A stretch of DNA of 54,819 nucleotides. Source: Alphaproteobacteria bacterium (GTDB lineage Bacteria > Pseudomonadota > Alphaproteobacteria > Caulobacterales > Aquidulcibacteraceae). The notes below the pieces were generated by a model. It made no database searches, was not told the origin of the DNA, and saw only the letters and a list, made by a program, of their open reading frames with translations. The position numbers and the translations under genes were made by a program. Below are positions 1 to 9,446 of this stretch, piece by piece. The stretch's first letter is position 1; every line of letters starts with the position of its first letter. The stretch covers positions 1 through 54,819 of the forward strand of contig JAGWZH010000008.1 in the NCBI GenBank assembly GCA_018971945.1, read 5' to 3'.

Positions 1-2111
1 GCGCGGTTGTAAATACCGCGGAAGTTCAACCACTCGACCGGGGAATACTCAAGGCCGGCTTTGTAGGTGTCGGTGCGACCCGCCCCCGTCGAGTAGTCTG
101 AGTACCGGTAACCGCCTTCGAAGCCGAGATAATCCGCAAACGGCAGATCGCTCAGGATCGGAATGGAGATTTCCCCGTACATTTCCATCACGTCATAGCG
201 ACCAGAGATCGATTCCTGGGCGTTGAAGCCGAAGATGTCCCCCGCAGCCTTGAACGGGTCGGCCCGCGAGTTGAGCTCTTCCTGGCGATATTCCGCGCCG
301 ACAGCGAAGCCGATTGGGCCAGCGCCCCAGAAGTCACCCGCTTCGCCAGAGACGAAGCCGCCGACGACGCTGCGCTCGTAGGTAACGACGTCGGTGGTGT
401 CGACATTGATGAAGGCGAGTTGATCGCGGTTCATCGAGTTCAGGCCGAGCGGATTGTTCGAGGTGCCGGTTGGGGTGAAGGTCGACCCCAGCCGGTTCGG
501 GAACGGGCAGTTTGGCAAGGCGGTGATCGGCGCGCCCTGCACAGCGTTTGAACGCACGCCGCAGGCGTTGATCAACTGCCGCATGGCGGTTGCGCCGACA
601 TTGTTGTCAGCCTGGATGTTGGTCTGGTTGCGGGCATAGGACCCGAACACTTCCCAGTCGATGTTGGACAATCCCACATCGCCACGGAAACCGCCGGTGA
701 AGGCGAGCGCGCTCGTTTCGGCGGTGCCGACACGGAAACCGCCCTGGTTCGGACGAATGTTCATCGACAGGGTGCGGTTGTCGAGACCGGTTGGGTATTG
801 CAGGTTCAACAACGCCAACAATTGGCTGTTCGCCGCCACATAGGGGTTGATGGCGACCGTGCCCACGGTGGGGTCAAGGTCGACATTGACGGTCAGGCCG
901 GTCACCGGCGTCGCCGCCAATTGCTGCTGAGAGCGGGAATTGGTGAACTGCATTTCGACGAAGGTCGTCACCGCGTCGTTCAAATCATACTCGGCGAAGA
1001 CCGCCGCATTGATCCGCTCGTTCTCCAAGAACAGGAAATTGTCCGGCGCGAAGTCGTAGCGATCACCGTTCGCCGCAGGACCGGCTTCATTGTTGTTGGA
1101 AAGATTGAGCCCGCAGTTTTGGAACGGTTCAATCCCGCCTGCAGCGTTGAAGCGGATGGTGCCGCCGGTCGACTGGATGCCGTTGCCTGGATTGCAGTCC
1201 GCGTCCAAGGTAAGGCCGGTCACGGCCGCAATGTTGGTCACGCTGAAACCGCCGGTGACCGAACCCCACGGCGCGGTGCCCGACCCGCCGGGGTTGAACA
1301 AAGACCAGCCGGTGGGCAGCACGAAGTCCTGCGGAACCACAACCGTGTTGCCGTTCGGGTCCAAGGCCACGCCGCGGGCGGCGGTCCAGGGGCGCTCGGT
1401 CGCCGGCACAGAGGCGCGCGAGTAGTACCCGGCGAACGCGGTGATATTGCCGCGACCGTCCGCAAATGGGGTGCCGAGGGTCACGTCAAAGGCGTATTCA
1501 GGAGCCAAGCCATCCCAGGACGAGCCGTAGGACAGATTGCTCTCGATGCCTTCGAAATCATCTTTGAGGATGAAGTTGATGGCGCCGGCCACCGCGTCCG
1601 CGCCGTACACCGCGGATGCGCCGCCGGTGATGAGCTCGACGCGCTCGATCAAAGCGGCCGGGATGGTGTTCAAGTCCACCGCGCCGGAGCGATCCGATGG
1701 GTTGGCGCGACGACCATTGACGAGAATCAAGGTCCGGCCTGGGCCAAGGCCGCGCAAGTCGGCGGTGGCGAAGCCGTTCAGCGAGGGGTTGTTGGAGGTG
1801 ACCGTCAGGCCAGGAACGACCTGGGGAAGGCTGTTCAGCAACTCTTCCACGTTCAGGGTGCCGGTCAGCGCAATCTCTTCGGCGCCGACCGTGGCGATGG
1901 GGCTTGCCGTTTCAAAGTCGCGCTGACGGATGCGCGAGCCCGTGACGACGATGGTGTCCTCTTCTTCCTCCGCTGTCGCGGAGTCTTGCGCCATCGCGGG
2001 AGAGGCGAAGCTGAACATCGACAACGAAGCGCCCAGCAACAGAGCGGAGCGAGAGACAGCCTTACCGGCTTGCTTCCCAGCGCCGTCAGAACCCGTTTTC
2101 CTAAAAATCAT
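1..2111 (-). CDS. TonB-dependent outer-membrane receptor, 3' end cut by window edge
   Basis: Reading leftward from ATG 2111 the frame is open to base 1, giving 703 residues without a stop, so the C-terminal barrel strands lie outside the window. Residues 1-41 form a signal peptide ending AMA before Gln42. A TonB-box-like segment (DTIVVTGSRI) at about 52-61 is followed by a plug domain with typical motifs (VNGRR, GGASAVYGADAVAGAINFI) and then aromatic-rich barrel sequence. The protein would import a large substrate across the outer membrane using TonB/ExbBD energy. The IVVTGSRI style is known from Caulobacter-like and sphingomonad receptors, many of unknown substrate. A GGGGA ribosome site precedes the ATG by about 8 bases. 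The substrate cannot be told from sequence, and no siderophore or sugar genes adjoin it. Confidence 0.93.
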   Translation of the reverse strand, partial: MIFRKTGSDGAGKQAGKAVSRSALLLGASLSMFSFASPAMAQDSATAEEEEDTIVVTGSRIRQRDFETASPIATVGAEEIALTGTLNVEELLNSLPQVVPGLTVTSNNPSLNGFATADLRGLGPGRTLILVNGRRANPSDRSGAVDLNTIPAALIERVELITGGASAVYGADAVAGAINFILKDDFEGIESNLSYGSSWDGLAPEYAFDVTLGTPFADGRGNITAFAGYYSRASVPATERPWTAARGVALDPNGNTVVVPQDFVLPTGWSLFNPGGSGTAPWGSVTGGFSVTNIAAVTGLTLDADCNPGNGIQSTGGTIRFNAAGGIEPFQNCGLNLSNNNEAGPAANGDRYDFAPDNFLFLENERINAAVFAEYDLNDAVTTFVEMQFTNSRSQQQLAATPVTGLTVNVDLDPTVGTVAINPYVAANSQLLALLNLQYPTGLDNRTLSMNIRPNQGGFRVGTAETSALAFTGGFRGDVGLSNIDWEVFGSYARNQTNIQADNNVGATAMRQLINACGVRSNAVQGAPITALPNCPFPNRLGSTFTPTGTSNNPLGLNSMNRDQLAFINVDTTDVVTYERSVVGGFVSGEAGDFWGAGPIGFAVGAEYRQEELNSRADPFKAAGDIFGFNAQESISGRYDVMEMYGEISIPILSDLPFADYLGFEGGYRYSDYSTGAGRTDTYKAGLEYSPVEWLNFRGIYNR

Positions 2112-2552
2112 CGTGCATTCCCCAAAGGTTGCCCAACTCAAAAACCACGCCTCAACCCGCGCGCGCCACAAGCATGGCCACAGGATCAAACCGACGATGA
2201 CACCCTCCGCTTCAACCACGGGGACAATCACCTTGCGGCAAATCAAACCTTAACCGAGGCCATGCGGAGGCCGCAACGGACCGTGACACAATTTTGGCGC
2301 CGTCATGGCATTTGGGCGACAGGTGATGCGAACAAACAAGAAACATGCCTATCAGGCGATCAAAGGGCGTTGCGCCAGCCGCGGCGCGGTCGGCCATGAC
2401 GCCAGGACTTGTCGTTGATTCCAAACCACTCCCCCCGAGCCCAGGCAGCGCTGTCGCAGACGCCCTCTTGCGAGGCGACGGCCCACAATGCGACCCTGAG
2501 CCTCAATTTCGGCCAGAGCGCCGTCAGAACCGAACAGTAAGGAGATTTCGCC
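2112..2552. other. Divergent intergenic region, no gene recognised
   Basis: These 441 bases separate the leftward TonB receptor from a rightward secreted-protein gene. They should hold both promoters. Short open frames exist on both strands, but none has a convincing start or protein-like composition. I saw no convincing -35/-10 pair, Fur box or riboswitch. Confidence 0.5.
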
Positions 2553-3095
2553 ATGCGGATAGAACTCGGCGCGATCATCATGGCCGCGATCGTCTTGGCC
2601 AGCACGCCCCTCTCAGCCTGGGGGCAGACGCCGGCCACCGGCGCGCCGCCGGATCAGCTGGCGCGCGTTTTCGCCTGCGCCGACATCGCCGAAGACGCCG
2701 AGCGATGGGCTTGCTATGATGAAACTGTTCCTCTGCTGCGGAGCGCGCAAGGCGGCGGACAATTGGTCGTGATCGATCGGGTCAATGTCGAACGGATGCA
2801 AGAGCAGTCTTTCGGCTTCAACCTGCCCGATCTTCAGAACCTCTTGCCGCGTTTCGGCAACGAGGACGCCCGGGTGGACCGGGTGGAAGCCACCGTCGAA
2901 CGCATCGAGACCCACACCAGCGGACGGTCCAGCTTCTACATGAACAACGGCCAAGTCTGGACCCAGGTGGAGGCCGAAAGGGTGCGCAATGTGCGCGTCG
3001 GCGACACCGTGACGATCGAACGCGCCTCCCTCAGCAGCTTCATGATCAGTTCGCCGCGAGGAGGCATGGGCATTCGCGTCCGCCGCAGCCAATAG
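2553..3095 (+). CDS. Secreted protein of unknown function (paralogue of the gene at 8095)
   Basis: This 180-residue protein starts at ATG 2553 behind a good AAGGAG site. A signal peptide covers about the first 24 residues, so it is probably periplasmic. The mature N-terminus carries two Cys in the pattern FACADI-x8-ACYD, followed by an LP..LL.RFG segment. The C-terminal half reads like a small beta domain (NGQVWTQV, VRVGDTVTI, RASLSSFMIS, GIRVRR). The same order of motifs occurs in the gene at 8095-8652, so the two are paralogues. A similar C-to-CYD motif is known in some periplasmic proteins such as VasI/TagO, but the rest does not match and I do not assign that function. It is monocistronic, with a hairpin just after the stop. 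Confidence 0.85.
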   Translation: MRIELGAIIMAAIVLASTPLSAWGQTPATGAPPDQLARVFACADIAEDAERWACYDETVPLLRSAQGGGQLVVIDRVNVERMQEQSFGFNLPDLQNLLPRFGNEDARVDRVEATVERIETHTSGRSSFYMNNGQVWTQVEAERVRNVRVGDTVTIERASLSSFMISSPRGGMGIRVRRSQ

Positions 3096-3099
3096 AAAC

Positions 3100-3127
3100 C
3101 CCCAAAAGGGCGCTGGATCTTTTGGGG
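3100..3127 (+). terminator. Hairpin after secreted-protein gene
   Basis: A perfect 9-bp inverted repeat (CCCCAAAAG / CTTTTGGGG) with a 10-base loop starts 5 bases after the stop codon at 3095. There is no long T run after it, so intrinsic termination is plausible but not certain. Confidence 0.4.
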
Positions 3128-3193
3128 CCCTCGCTCTTAAGCGCGCCTCTTGGGCGCCTCCTCATTTCTTAAAGAGTACCGGAAATCGATCCG

Positions 3194-3943
3194 ATGCGGC
3201 TTAACCAGGCTTTGAATATAGGCGAACTCAGCGCTCAGTTTCGCACCAAGAAACGCCTTGTGATCGAGGATCTCTTGGCGCCGGAAGCCGCCGAGCAGAT
3301 CCTGACCTGCCTGACCCACAAGGTGAACTGGGGTCTCGCCCATCATGGGGACGGCGGCCCCGAGGTGATCGAACGCCCCCGCTTGGACGCCATGACGCCC
3401 GCGGAGCGCTCGGCCTTAGACGAGACCATCTACGCGCGCGCGCGGGAGGGCTTCCAATATCGCTATCGGTGCTATCCTATGGTGGAAGCCTATCTTGGGC
3501 GAAAGGACCCCCATCTGGCGCTGCACCGCCTCTTTGAATTCATCAATTCACCGCCGTTTCTCCAGTTTGCGCGCCAGATCACAGGAATGGAGCGGATCGT
3601 GCGGGCGGACGCCCAGGCGACGCTCTACGCACCCGGCGATTTCTTGACCCTGCACAATGATTTTGATCCTCAGAAGGGCCGCCTCATCGCTTATGTGATG
3701 GGTTTTACAAAGCATTGGCGATCCGATTATGGCGGCCTCTTGCAATTTCTTGACCAAAATCAAAATATTGAGGAAGGCTTTCTGCCGCGCTACAACTCTC
3801 TCATGCTTTTCTCCGTCCCACAAAATCACGCCGTCACCTGCGTCTCCCCCTTCGCGCCTTTGGGTCGCTATTCGGTGACAGGATGGTTCCAGGACGCGAC
3901 CGCGGTCCCGCAGCAGACAAAGGCGCGCTATGGCATGTCCTGA
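3194..3943 (+). CDS. 2-oxoglutarate/Fe(II)-dependent oxygenase (prolyl-hydroxylase-like)
   Basis: This 249-residue cytosolic protein has no signal peptide. The metal-binding triad of the 2OG-Fe(II) fold is visible: H154 and D156 in LHNDFD, and H212 in NHAVT. R225 in GRYSVTGWF lies where the family binds the 2-oxoglutarate carboxylate. Spacing and the closing SVTGWF motif fit the P4Hc/Tpa1-like branch (2OG-FeII_Oxy families), which hydroxylates proline or other residues on proteins or small molecules. The N-terminal 120 residues are helical and less conserved. The substrate is unknown and neighbours do not help. It lies alone between the secreted protein and the peptidase on the same strand. 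Confidence 0.85.
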   Translation: MRLNQALNIGELSAQFRTKKRLVIEDLLAPEAAEQILTCLTHKVNWGLAHHGDGGPEVIERPRLDAMTPAERSALDETIYARAREGFQYRYRCYPMVEAYLGRKDPHLALHRLFEFINSPPFLQFARQITGMERIVRADAQATLYAPGDFLTLHNDFDPQKGRLIAYVMGFTKHWRSDYGGLLQFLDQNQNIEEGFLPRYNSLMLFSVPQNHAVTCVSPFAPLGRYSVTGWFQDATAVPQQTKARYGMS

Positions 3944-4150
3944 TCAGCAGCGCGGTCGGGCCTGAGACGCGCTTCGCAGCCCCTGTCAACGCCGCGCGGG
4001 ATAGCGCGATCGTGATCGGTTTCAGCCCCCTCCCACTGACCTTCGGCCTGGACGAAGCGCTTGTCAGGGTCGCTGCATCGCCTTATTGTTATTCGATATG
4101 ATTTGGTGCGCTGCGTCTCGCGAGGCGCGCGCTTTCAGCCGGAGCGTCGC

Positions 4151-6214
4151 ATGAGAGTCCTGATTTCGACTTTGGCGGCGGTCTTGATCGGCGTTGGGGC
4201 CCTCTTGGCGCCGCCAGCTTCCGCTCAAAACCAGCCTGCCCGTTTGCCAATCGACACGTTCATTGGCTACGACACCGTGCGGGGCGTCGAAATCTCGCCG
4301 AGCGGACGCTATATCGCGTTTATCCGCCGCGAATCTTTTGGCGACGCCCTGGCCATTCTCGATCGGACCACCCGCACGGTCACCCCGATCCAAGGCGCCC
4401 TCGGCGACACCATGCAGATCGACTTCGTCGACTTCAAATCCGACGACCGCTTGATCTACGGCTACAGCTACCGGGTCGAAGTCTCCCAGCAGCGAGGCTC
4501 CGCGGACCGCACGCGGCGGCTCGACAACGCCTTTATCCGCATCTCACACGTCATGGCGGCAAACGTCGACGGCTCGAACTCGATCATGCTCTATGATCCC
4601 CGCGATCAAAACCTGCCGCGGTGGTTCAGCCCCAGCATTGTTAGCCTGCTGCCCGAAGACCCCGAGCACGTGCTGCTGCGCGCTGGCCGCTTCCAGCTCT
4701 GGAAAGTGAATGTCGCCACCGCAGAGCACACCGTCATCGAGGAAGGCTCTTCAAGCACCATTACATGGCTCGTCGACAGAAACGGCCTGCCTGTTTTGCG
4801 CCAAGATGTGACAGCCGGCGGCCGCGGCTTCGCGTGGTTCCGCAGAGGGCCCGGTCAAACGGAATGGACTGAGGTCGTGCGCTTCATCGGCGCCTCGGGC
4901 GCGAACTCTGGCCCGACATTCCAAGGCGTCGGTCCCGCCCTGGAACCCGGCCAGGTTTTCGTCCTCGCACGCAGGGACGGGCAAGACACAAGCGGTCTTT
5001 ATGTTTATGACACTGCGACCGGCGCGTATCTGGAGACCGTCCACTCCGAGCCCGGCTTCGACGTCAGCAACGCCATCCGTGATCCAGCAAACAACACGAT
5101 CCTGGCGGCCTGTTGGTGGGGCTATCGCTGGACCTGCGAACCCAAGGATGACGTCTTTGCCCGCTACTGGTTCGGGCTCGTCGACGCCATGGGCGAGGAC
5201 CTCAATGTCCAGCTGCTCAGCCGGGCTGGCGAAGAAGGCAATCTCTGGCTTCTGCGAACCGCCGGCCCACAGGATTTAGGCACTTATTATCTCTACGATA
5301 TCAATACGAGACAATTGAGTCGCTTGATTTCTGCCCGGCCCGGCGTCAACGCGGAGCTCTTGCCCACTCAAATGGTGGTGCCCTACACCGCCAGCGATGG
5401 CATGGACCTGTGGGGGTATTTATGGCTGCCTCCGGGAGTGGACTCCGCAGCCAATCTGCCCCTGATCGTGGTGCCGCACGGCGGCCCAGAAGGACGCGAC
5501 GTGTGGGGCTTTGATCCCTTCGCGAGCACCTTCGCCAGCCAAGGCTACGCGGTGTTTCAGCCGAATTTCAGAGGCGGCGGCGGTTTCGGCCGCGCGTTTG
5601 TGGAGGCCGGCCACCGCCAATGGGGCCAGAGGATGCAGCAAGACGTGGCCGATGGCGCTCGCCACCTGATCGCCGCCGGCATCGCCGATCCGAACAGGAT
5701 CTGCATCGCCGGCTGGTCCTATGGCGGCTATGTCGCGTTTACGGCGAGCTTTGAAAACACCGATTTGTTCCGCTGCTCCATGGCTGGCGCCGGCGTGTCC
5801 GACCTGCCGGCCATGCTGCGCTGGGTGCGGCTAGGCGACGATAGCGAGGTGCTCTCAGGCGGCGGCTCCGGAAGCCAAGGCATTGCCTACCGCTATTGGG
5901 TGAACGCCATCGGCGATCCCAACAGCGACCGCGACATGCTCGAGCGTTACTCTGCGGCGCGCAATATCGACCGCATCCGGATACCGCTCCTGATCATCCA
6001 CGGCGAGGAAGACCAGACCGTTCCCTTCGAGCAAAGCGAGATCATGGCGCGCGGTCTGCGTCGGGCCGGGATCGAGGTTAATCTTATCCGGCTCGACGGC
6101 ATGGATCATTACTTCACGCCCGACCAAGAAGACCATTGGCGCACCGCGCTTGGAGAATCGCTCGCCTTCTTCAACCGCCATATTGGGCCGGGCGTCGCGC
6201 CTGGGTCGCAATAG
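4151..6214 (+). CDS. Exported S9-family serine peptidase (prolyl oligopeptidase / acylaminoacyl-peptidase type)
   Basis: The start ATG 4151 has GGAG at the right spacing and is followed by a clear signal peptide ending ASA at residue 25. An upstream in-frame ATG at 4061 would add 30 residues lacking signal character. Total length is 687 residues. The N-terminal 400 residues look like a beta-propeller, and the C-terminal 260 are an alpha/beta-hydrolase. The catalytic triad is visible: S523 in GWSYGG, D621 in HGEEDQTVPF and H653 in GMDHYF. An oxyanion-region HGGP is also present. Such periplasmic enzymes cut short peptides, often after Pro or acylated residues. It ends just before a bidirectional terminator shared with the convergent oligopeptide-binding lipoprotein gene. 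Confidence 0.93.
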   Translation: MRVLISTLAAVLIGVGALLAPPASAQNQPARLPIDTFIGYDTVRGVEISPSGRYIAFIRRESFGDALAILDRTTRTVTPIQGALGDTMQIDFVDFKSDDRLIYGYSYRVEVSQQRGSADRTRRLDNAFIRISHVMAANVDGSNSIMLYDPRDQNLPRWFSPSIVSLLPEDPEHVLLRAGRFQLWKVNVATAEHTVIEEGSSSTITWLVDRNGLPVLRQDVTAGGRGFAWFRRGPGQTEWTEVVRFIGASGANSGPTFQGVGPALEPGQVFVLARRDGQDTSGLYVYDTATGAYLETVHSEPGFDVSNAIRDPANNTILAACWWGYRWTCEPKDDVFARYWFGLVDAMGEDLNVQLLSRAGEEGNLWLLRTAGPQDLGTYYLYDINTRQLSRLISARPGVNAELLPTQMVVPYTASDGMDLWGYLWLPPGVDSAANLPLIVVPHGGPEGRDVWGFDPFASTFASQGYAVFQPNFRGGGGFGRAFVEAGHRQWGQRMQQDVADGARHLIAAGIADPNRICIAGWSYGGYVAFTASFENTDLFRCSMAGAGVSDLPAMLRWVRLGDDSEVLSGGGSGSQGIAYRYWVNAIGDPNSDRDMLERYSAARNIDRIRIPLLIIHGEEDQTVPFEQSEIMARGLRRAGIEVNLIRLDGMDHYFTPDQEDHWRTALGESLAFFNRHIGPGVAPGSQ

Positions 6215-6310
6215 GGCCACGTGGGCTCTCCGGCGGGACACATTGCTCCCCCGCGACGCGCACACCCCAAGCGGCGCAGAGCAAGAGCCGCAATTCGTCA
6301 AAAAGAAAAA

Positions 6311-6333
6311 GGGCCGCCCCCTCGGGGCGGCCC
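6311..6333. terminator. Bidirectional intrinsic terminator
   Basis: A perfect 10-bp GC stem (GGGCCGCCCC / GGGGCGGCCC) with a 3-base loop is flanked by an A-rich run on the left and TTCCTCCTT on the right. It lies between the convergent S9 peptidase and oligopeptide-binding protein genes and can stop transcription from both sides. Confidence 0.85.
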
Positions 6334-6366
6334 TTCCTCCTTGTGTGATCGAGGGGCCCCCGCGCC

Positions 6367-7992
6367 TCAGGCCCGGGTCGCTGTTTTGAACCAGCGCACC
6401 CGATGAATGTCTTCGAGATTGTCTTCATACCCATCCAAAAGAGGGGTGAAGAGATTGCGCGACGTGCCAAACACCAGAGGACAAATGGCCGCCTCGTCCA
6501 ACATCAGCTGCTCGGCTTGCTGCAAAAGATCGGCGCGCTTGGCGACATCGGGCTCGCGGCTCGCCGCGACCATCAGGGCGTCGTAAGCGGGATTTGAGAA
6601 GCCCGAATAGTTCTGGGGGCCAGTCCGGGTTTCGTGCAGATAGAGATAGGACTTCGCATCATTATAGTCGGCCACCCAGCCGCCGTCGCCGACCGCGAAA
6701 TCCTTCGCCCGCAACGTCGCGTAGTGCACCTGCACCTCAGACCCGACCAACTCGACATTCACCCCGATCTCGCGCCAGTCGGCCTGAACCACCACAGCCA
6801 CCCGCGGATTATCGCCGGAATTGCGGTGCTTGAGTTCAAAAGTCAGAGGATTGTCAGGGCCAAAACCAGCCTCGGCCAAAAGACGACGCGCCTCGGCCTG
6901 ACGTTCGGCCAAAGGCGTGTCGCGCCAGCGGAAGTGCGAAAGGCCCGGATAGTTCAAAACCCCGTTCGGCACATTGGAATAGGCCGGCTGCTCGTTGGTC
7001 CGGTAAATCTGGCTTGCGATGAACTCCCGGTTGATCGCCATCGACAAAGCCCTTCGGAGACGAGCGTCGTTGAAAGGAGGACGGGTGGTGTTGAAGGACA
7101 GATATTGCACCAAAAGATAGTCGTGCACCCGGACATAGGCCGGCGCCTGCTCTCGAAGCTCGACCACCTTGTTGGACGGAAAGTTCCTCGCCCAGCCCCG
7201 CTCCCCGCTCAGGACGCCGCGGGCCTGCACATTGGGATCGCTCGTCGGGTAGAAATAAAGCCTCTGCAGCGCCACGTTCTCAGCGTCGAAGAAGGCGGGG
7301 TTCTTGTCCATCACAATGATGTAGTTCGACTTCCAGCTCGCAAGCTTGAAAGGGCCGTTGACCACGATGTTCTCGGGCCGGATCCAATCGTCGCCGAGCC
7401 GCTCGATGAGGTGCTTGGGCACAGGGTAGGATGTGTAGTGCTTCAAAAGCGCCGGCAGATAGGGCGCAGGATGCTCGAGCGTCATCTCAAAGGTACGGTC
7501 GTCGATGGCCCGAACGCCAAGAGAGCTCATGTCCACCGCCGCGTCCTGGGCGTTATTCAGGACCTCGGCGTTCTTGATCGGATAGAGCACCGAAGCGTAC
7601 TGAGCCATCGTTGCGGGGTTCAAAATCCGGCGATAGGCGTAAACGAAGTCTTGAGCTGTCACAGGCGCCCCATCAGACCACGCCGCTTCCCGGAGATGGA
7701 ATGTCCAGGTCAAGCCATCCGGGCTTGTCTCCCATCGCTCGGCCATTCCTGGAATGGGGTCGGCATGGGCGTCCTCGGTCGTCAGGCCCACGAACATTTG
7801 TCCGACGAGATCATTCTCCCAGGTGCCCTGGACCTTGTGGGGGTCCAAAGACAACGGCTCGCCTCCGTTTGCGATATCAAGCGACAAGGCCGCCGGGTCG
7901 AAACCAATCACCCGATCTCCCCAACAACCCGCCACGGCAAGGCCCGAAAGCCCCGCTGCTCCGCTCAATAATCCCCGCCGCGTCGTCTTCAT
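6367..7992 (-). CDS. Oligopeptide ABC transporter substrate-binding lipoprotein (family 5, OppA-like)
   Basis: This 541-residue protein starts with a twin-arginine-like segment (TTRRGLLSG) and a lipobox VAGC with Cys23, so it is an exported lipoprotein tethered in the periplasm. The body matches the family-5 extracellular solute-binding fold: the ENDLVGQMFVGL region, the YRRILNP segment, a FELKHR segment late in the protein and the closing VRWFK. The family captures di- to oligopeptides and hands them to an OppBC permease. Candidate permease genes lie 1.5 kb upstream on the same strand (oppC, oppB), separated by an SDR gene and by a gene on the opposite strand, so oppA probably has its own promoter in the 7993-8094 gap. 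Confidence 0.92.
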   Translation of the reverse strand: MKTTRRGLLSGAAGLSGLAVAGCWGDRVIGFDPAALSLDIANGGEPLSLDPHKVQGTWENDLVGQMFVGLTTEDAHADPIPGMAERWETSPDGLTWTFHLREAAWSDGAPVTAQDFVYAYRRILNPATMAQYASVLYPIKNAEVLNNAQDAAVDMSSLGVRAIDDRTFEMTLEHPAPYLPALLKHYTSYPVPKHLIERLGDDWIRPENIVVNGPFKLASWKSNYIIVMDKNPAFFDAENVALQRLYFYPTSDPNVQARGVLSGERGWARNFPSNKVVELREQAPAYVRVHDYLLVQYLSFNTTRPPFNDARLRRALSMAINREFIASQIYRTNEQPAYSNVPNGVLNYPGLSHFRWRDTPLAERQAEARRLLAEAGFGPDNPLTFELKHRNSGDNPRVAVVVQADWREIGVNVELVGSEVQVHYATLRAKDFAVGDGGWVADYNDAKSYLYLHETRTGPQNYSGFSNPAYDALMVAASREPDVAKRADLLQQAEQLMLDEAAICPLVFGTSRNLFTPLLDGYEDNLEDIHRVRWFKTATRA

Positions 7993-8094
7993 AGCCGCAT
8001 CCTACTCTTGTCGCAGGGGCGGGAAGGGCGCCAAGCCTGCTGACTTCCCCTGCCAGATGGATAGATTAGCGCGTTCGCCGCCAGGAGCCATGCG

Positions 8095-8652
8095 ATGCGC
8101 CCGCTTGTGATCATAGTTTTTGCAGCCGCCGTTATCATGGCCGGCGACGCGGAGGCCCAGCCCACGCCCGACCCTCTGGGCCGGGTCTATGCTTGCGCGG
8201 ATATCACCGAGGAAGCCCAGCGTTTGGCCTGTTTTGACGCCGCCGTCGCCGCCCTTCGCGCCGCGGACGATCAAGGCGACTTCGTCTCTGCAGACCGGAC
8301 CCAAGTGGAAATCCTCGAAAGGGAAGCCTTCGGGTTTAGCCTGCCGAGCCTGCCCCGCCTGTTCAGCCGAGATGGCGGCGGCGCCGGGACGGAGCGGGCC
8401 GGTCTCGAAGGCGACGACCCTGGCGCCGCCGGTGTCGATTCCATCACCGCCGCTGTCGCAGACCTCTCCACGCGCCCCGACGGCCGCCTCGTCTTCACCC
8501 TCGCCAATGGTCAAGTCTGGGCGCAGGTGGCGCCTGACCGGATGGGCTTCGTTCGCGAGGGCGACGAGGTCACCATTCGTCGCGCCAGCCTCGGCAGCTT
8601 TTTCCTTTCGCCGCCCACCGGCCGCGGCGCCCGGGTCCGCCGAGAGGAATAG
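8095..8652 (+). CDS. Secreted protein of unknown function (paralogue of the gene at 2553)
   Basis: This 185-residue protein starts at ATG 8095 after CAGGAGCC. The signal peptide ends AEA at residue 21. It shares with the protein at 2553-3095 the Cys pair pattern (YACADI-x8-ACFD), the FGFSLPSLPRL segment, the NGQVWAQV beta segment, the GDEVTIRRASLGSFF segment and the closing RVRR. A Gly-rich insert near residues 95-120 is not in the paralogue. It is transcribed toward the SDR gene, with only 7 bases between the convergent stops. Function is unknown. Confidence 0.82.
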   Translation: MRPLVIIVFAAAVIMAGDAEAQPTPDPLGRVYACADITEEAQRLACFDAAVAALRAADDQGDFVSADRTQVEILEREAFGFSLPSLPRLFSRDGGGAGTERAGLEGDDPGAAGVDSITAAVADLSTRPDGRLVFTLANGQVWAQVAPDRMGFVREGDEVTIRRASLGSFFLSPPTGRGARVRREE

Positions 8653-8659
8653 GCCCGCT

Positions 8660-9418
8660 TCAGAAATGCGCCAGATAGCCGCCGTCAACGGGCAGGACGG
8701 TCCCGGTGACATAAGATGCGCCGGGAGACGCCAAATAGACCGCCGCAGCGGCGATCTCCTCGGCCCGGCCCCACCGACCCAGGGATGTGCGCCGGCCTAG
8801 CCACGCGGCGACCTCCGGGTCGGCGGCATAGGCCGCATTGGCCTCCGTCGCAAAATAGCCCGGCGCGATCGCGTTCACCGTGATCCCATGGGGCCCAAGC
8901 TCGGCGGCCAAGGCGCGCGTCAAAGCTTCCAGGCCGCCTTTGCTCATGGTGTAAGCGGCGTCGCCAGCCCGCGCGATGGGCCCGGCAATGGACGTCAGAT
9001 TGATGATGCGGCCGGCGTCGGTTCGCCCGGGGCCGGCGTTCGCTATCATCTGGGCGGCGGCGCCGCGGGCGAGCCAGAAAGGCGCCAGGAGATTGGCCTC
9101 AACCATCGCCGCCACGGCTGGGACGTCGAAGGCGAAAAGACCCTGGCGGTCGCGGGCGCCCACGGTGTTCACCAGAACCGTGAGGCCGCCCCGCTCGGCC
9201 TGGATCCGCGCCAAGGCCGCTTCCTGGGCGGCGCAGTCTGTCACATCGAAGACCAAAGCCGCAGCGCCAAGACTGTCGGCGGCCGCCATGGTGCGGACCG
9301 GATCCCGGCCATTGACATAGACAAAAGCGCCCGCGTCTCTGAGCCCCCTGGCGATGGCGTAGCCCAAACCCCGGCCCGCCCCAGTGACAAGAGCGGTCTT
9401 GCCGGTCAAATCGAACAT
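8660..9418 (-). CDS. Short-chain dehydrogenase/reductase (SDR, FabG-like)
   Basis: The start ATG 9418 (MFDLTGKTAL) follows a GGGGGAGCC ribosome site, and an upstream in-frame start at 9490 lacks support. The 252-residue protein has the classical SDR layout: the TGAGRGLG nucleotide motif at residues 12-19, NTVG in place of NNAG near 84, and the catalytic S143, Y156 and K160. The C-terminal PVDGGYLAHF segment is typical of the 3-oxoacyl-ACP reductase-like branch. The substrate is unknown, likely a small alcohol or ketone with NAD(P)H. It lies 28 bases downstream of oppC on the same strand and is likely co-transcribed with oppBC, an association whose purpose is unclear. Confidence 0.9.
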   Translation of the reverse strand: MFDLTGKTALVTGAGRGLGYAIARGLRDAGAFVYVNGRDPVRTMAAADSLGAAALVFDVTDCAAQEAALARIQAERGGLTVLVNTVGARDRQGLFAFDVPAVAAMVEANLLAPFWLARGAAAQMIANAGPGRTDAGRIINLTSIAGPIARAGDAAYTMSKGGLEALTRALAAELGPHGITVNAIAPGYFATEANAAYAADPEVAAWLGRRTSLGRWGRAEEIAAAAVYLASPGASYVTGTVLPVDGGYLAHF

Positions 9419-9446
9419 GAGGCTCCCCCGGAAGGCTTGGGCGCGC

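Noticed and set aside
798-2399. Long + strand open frame over the TonB receptor
   Set aside because: It is antisense to a receptor with signal peptide, TonB box and plug motifs. Its own translation is His/Gly/Arg-rich without domains, as usual for GC-rich antisense frames.
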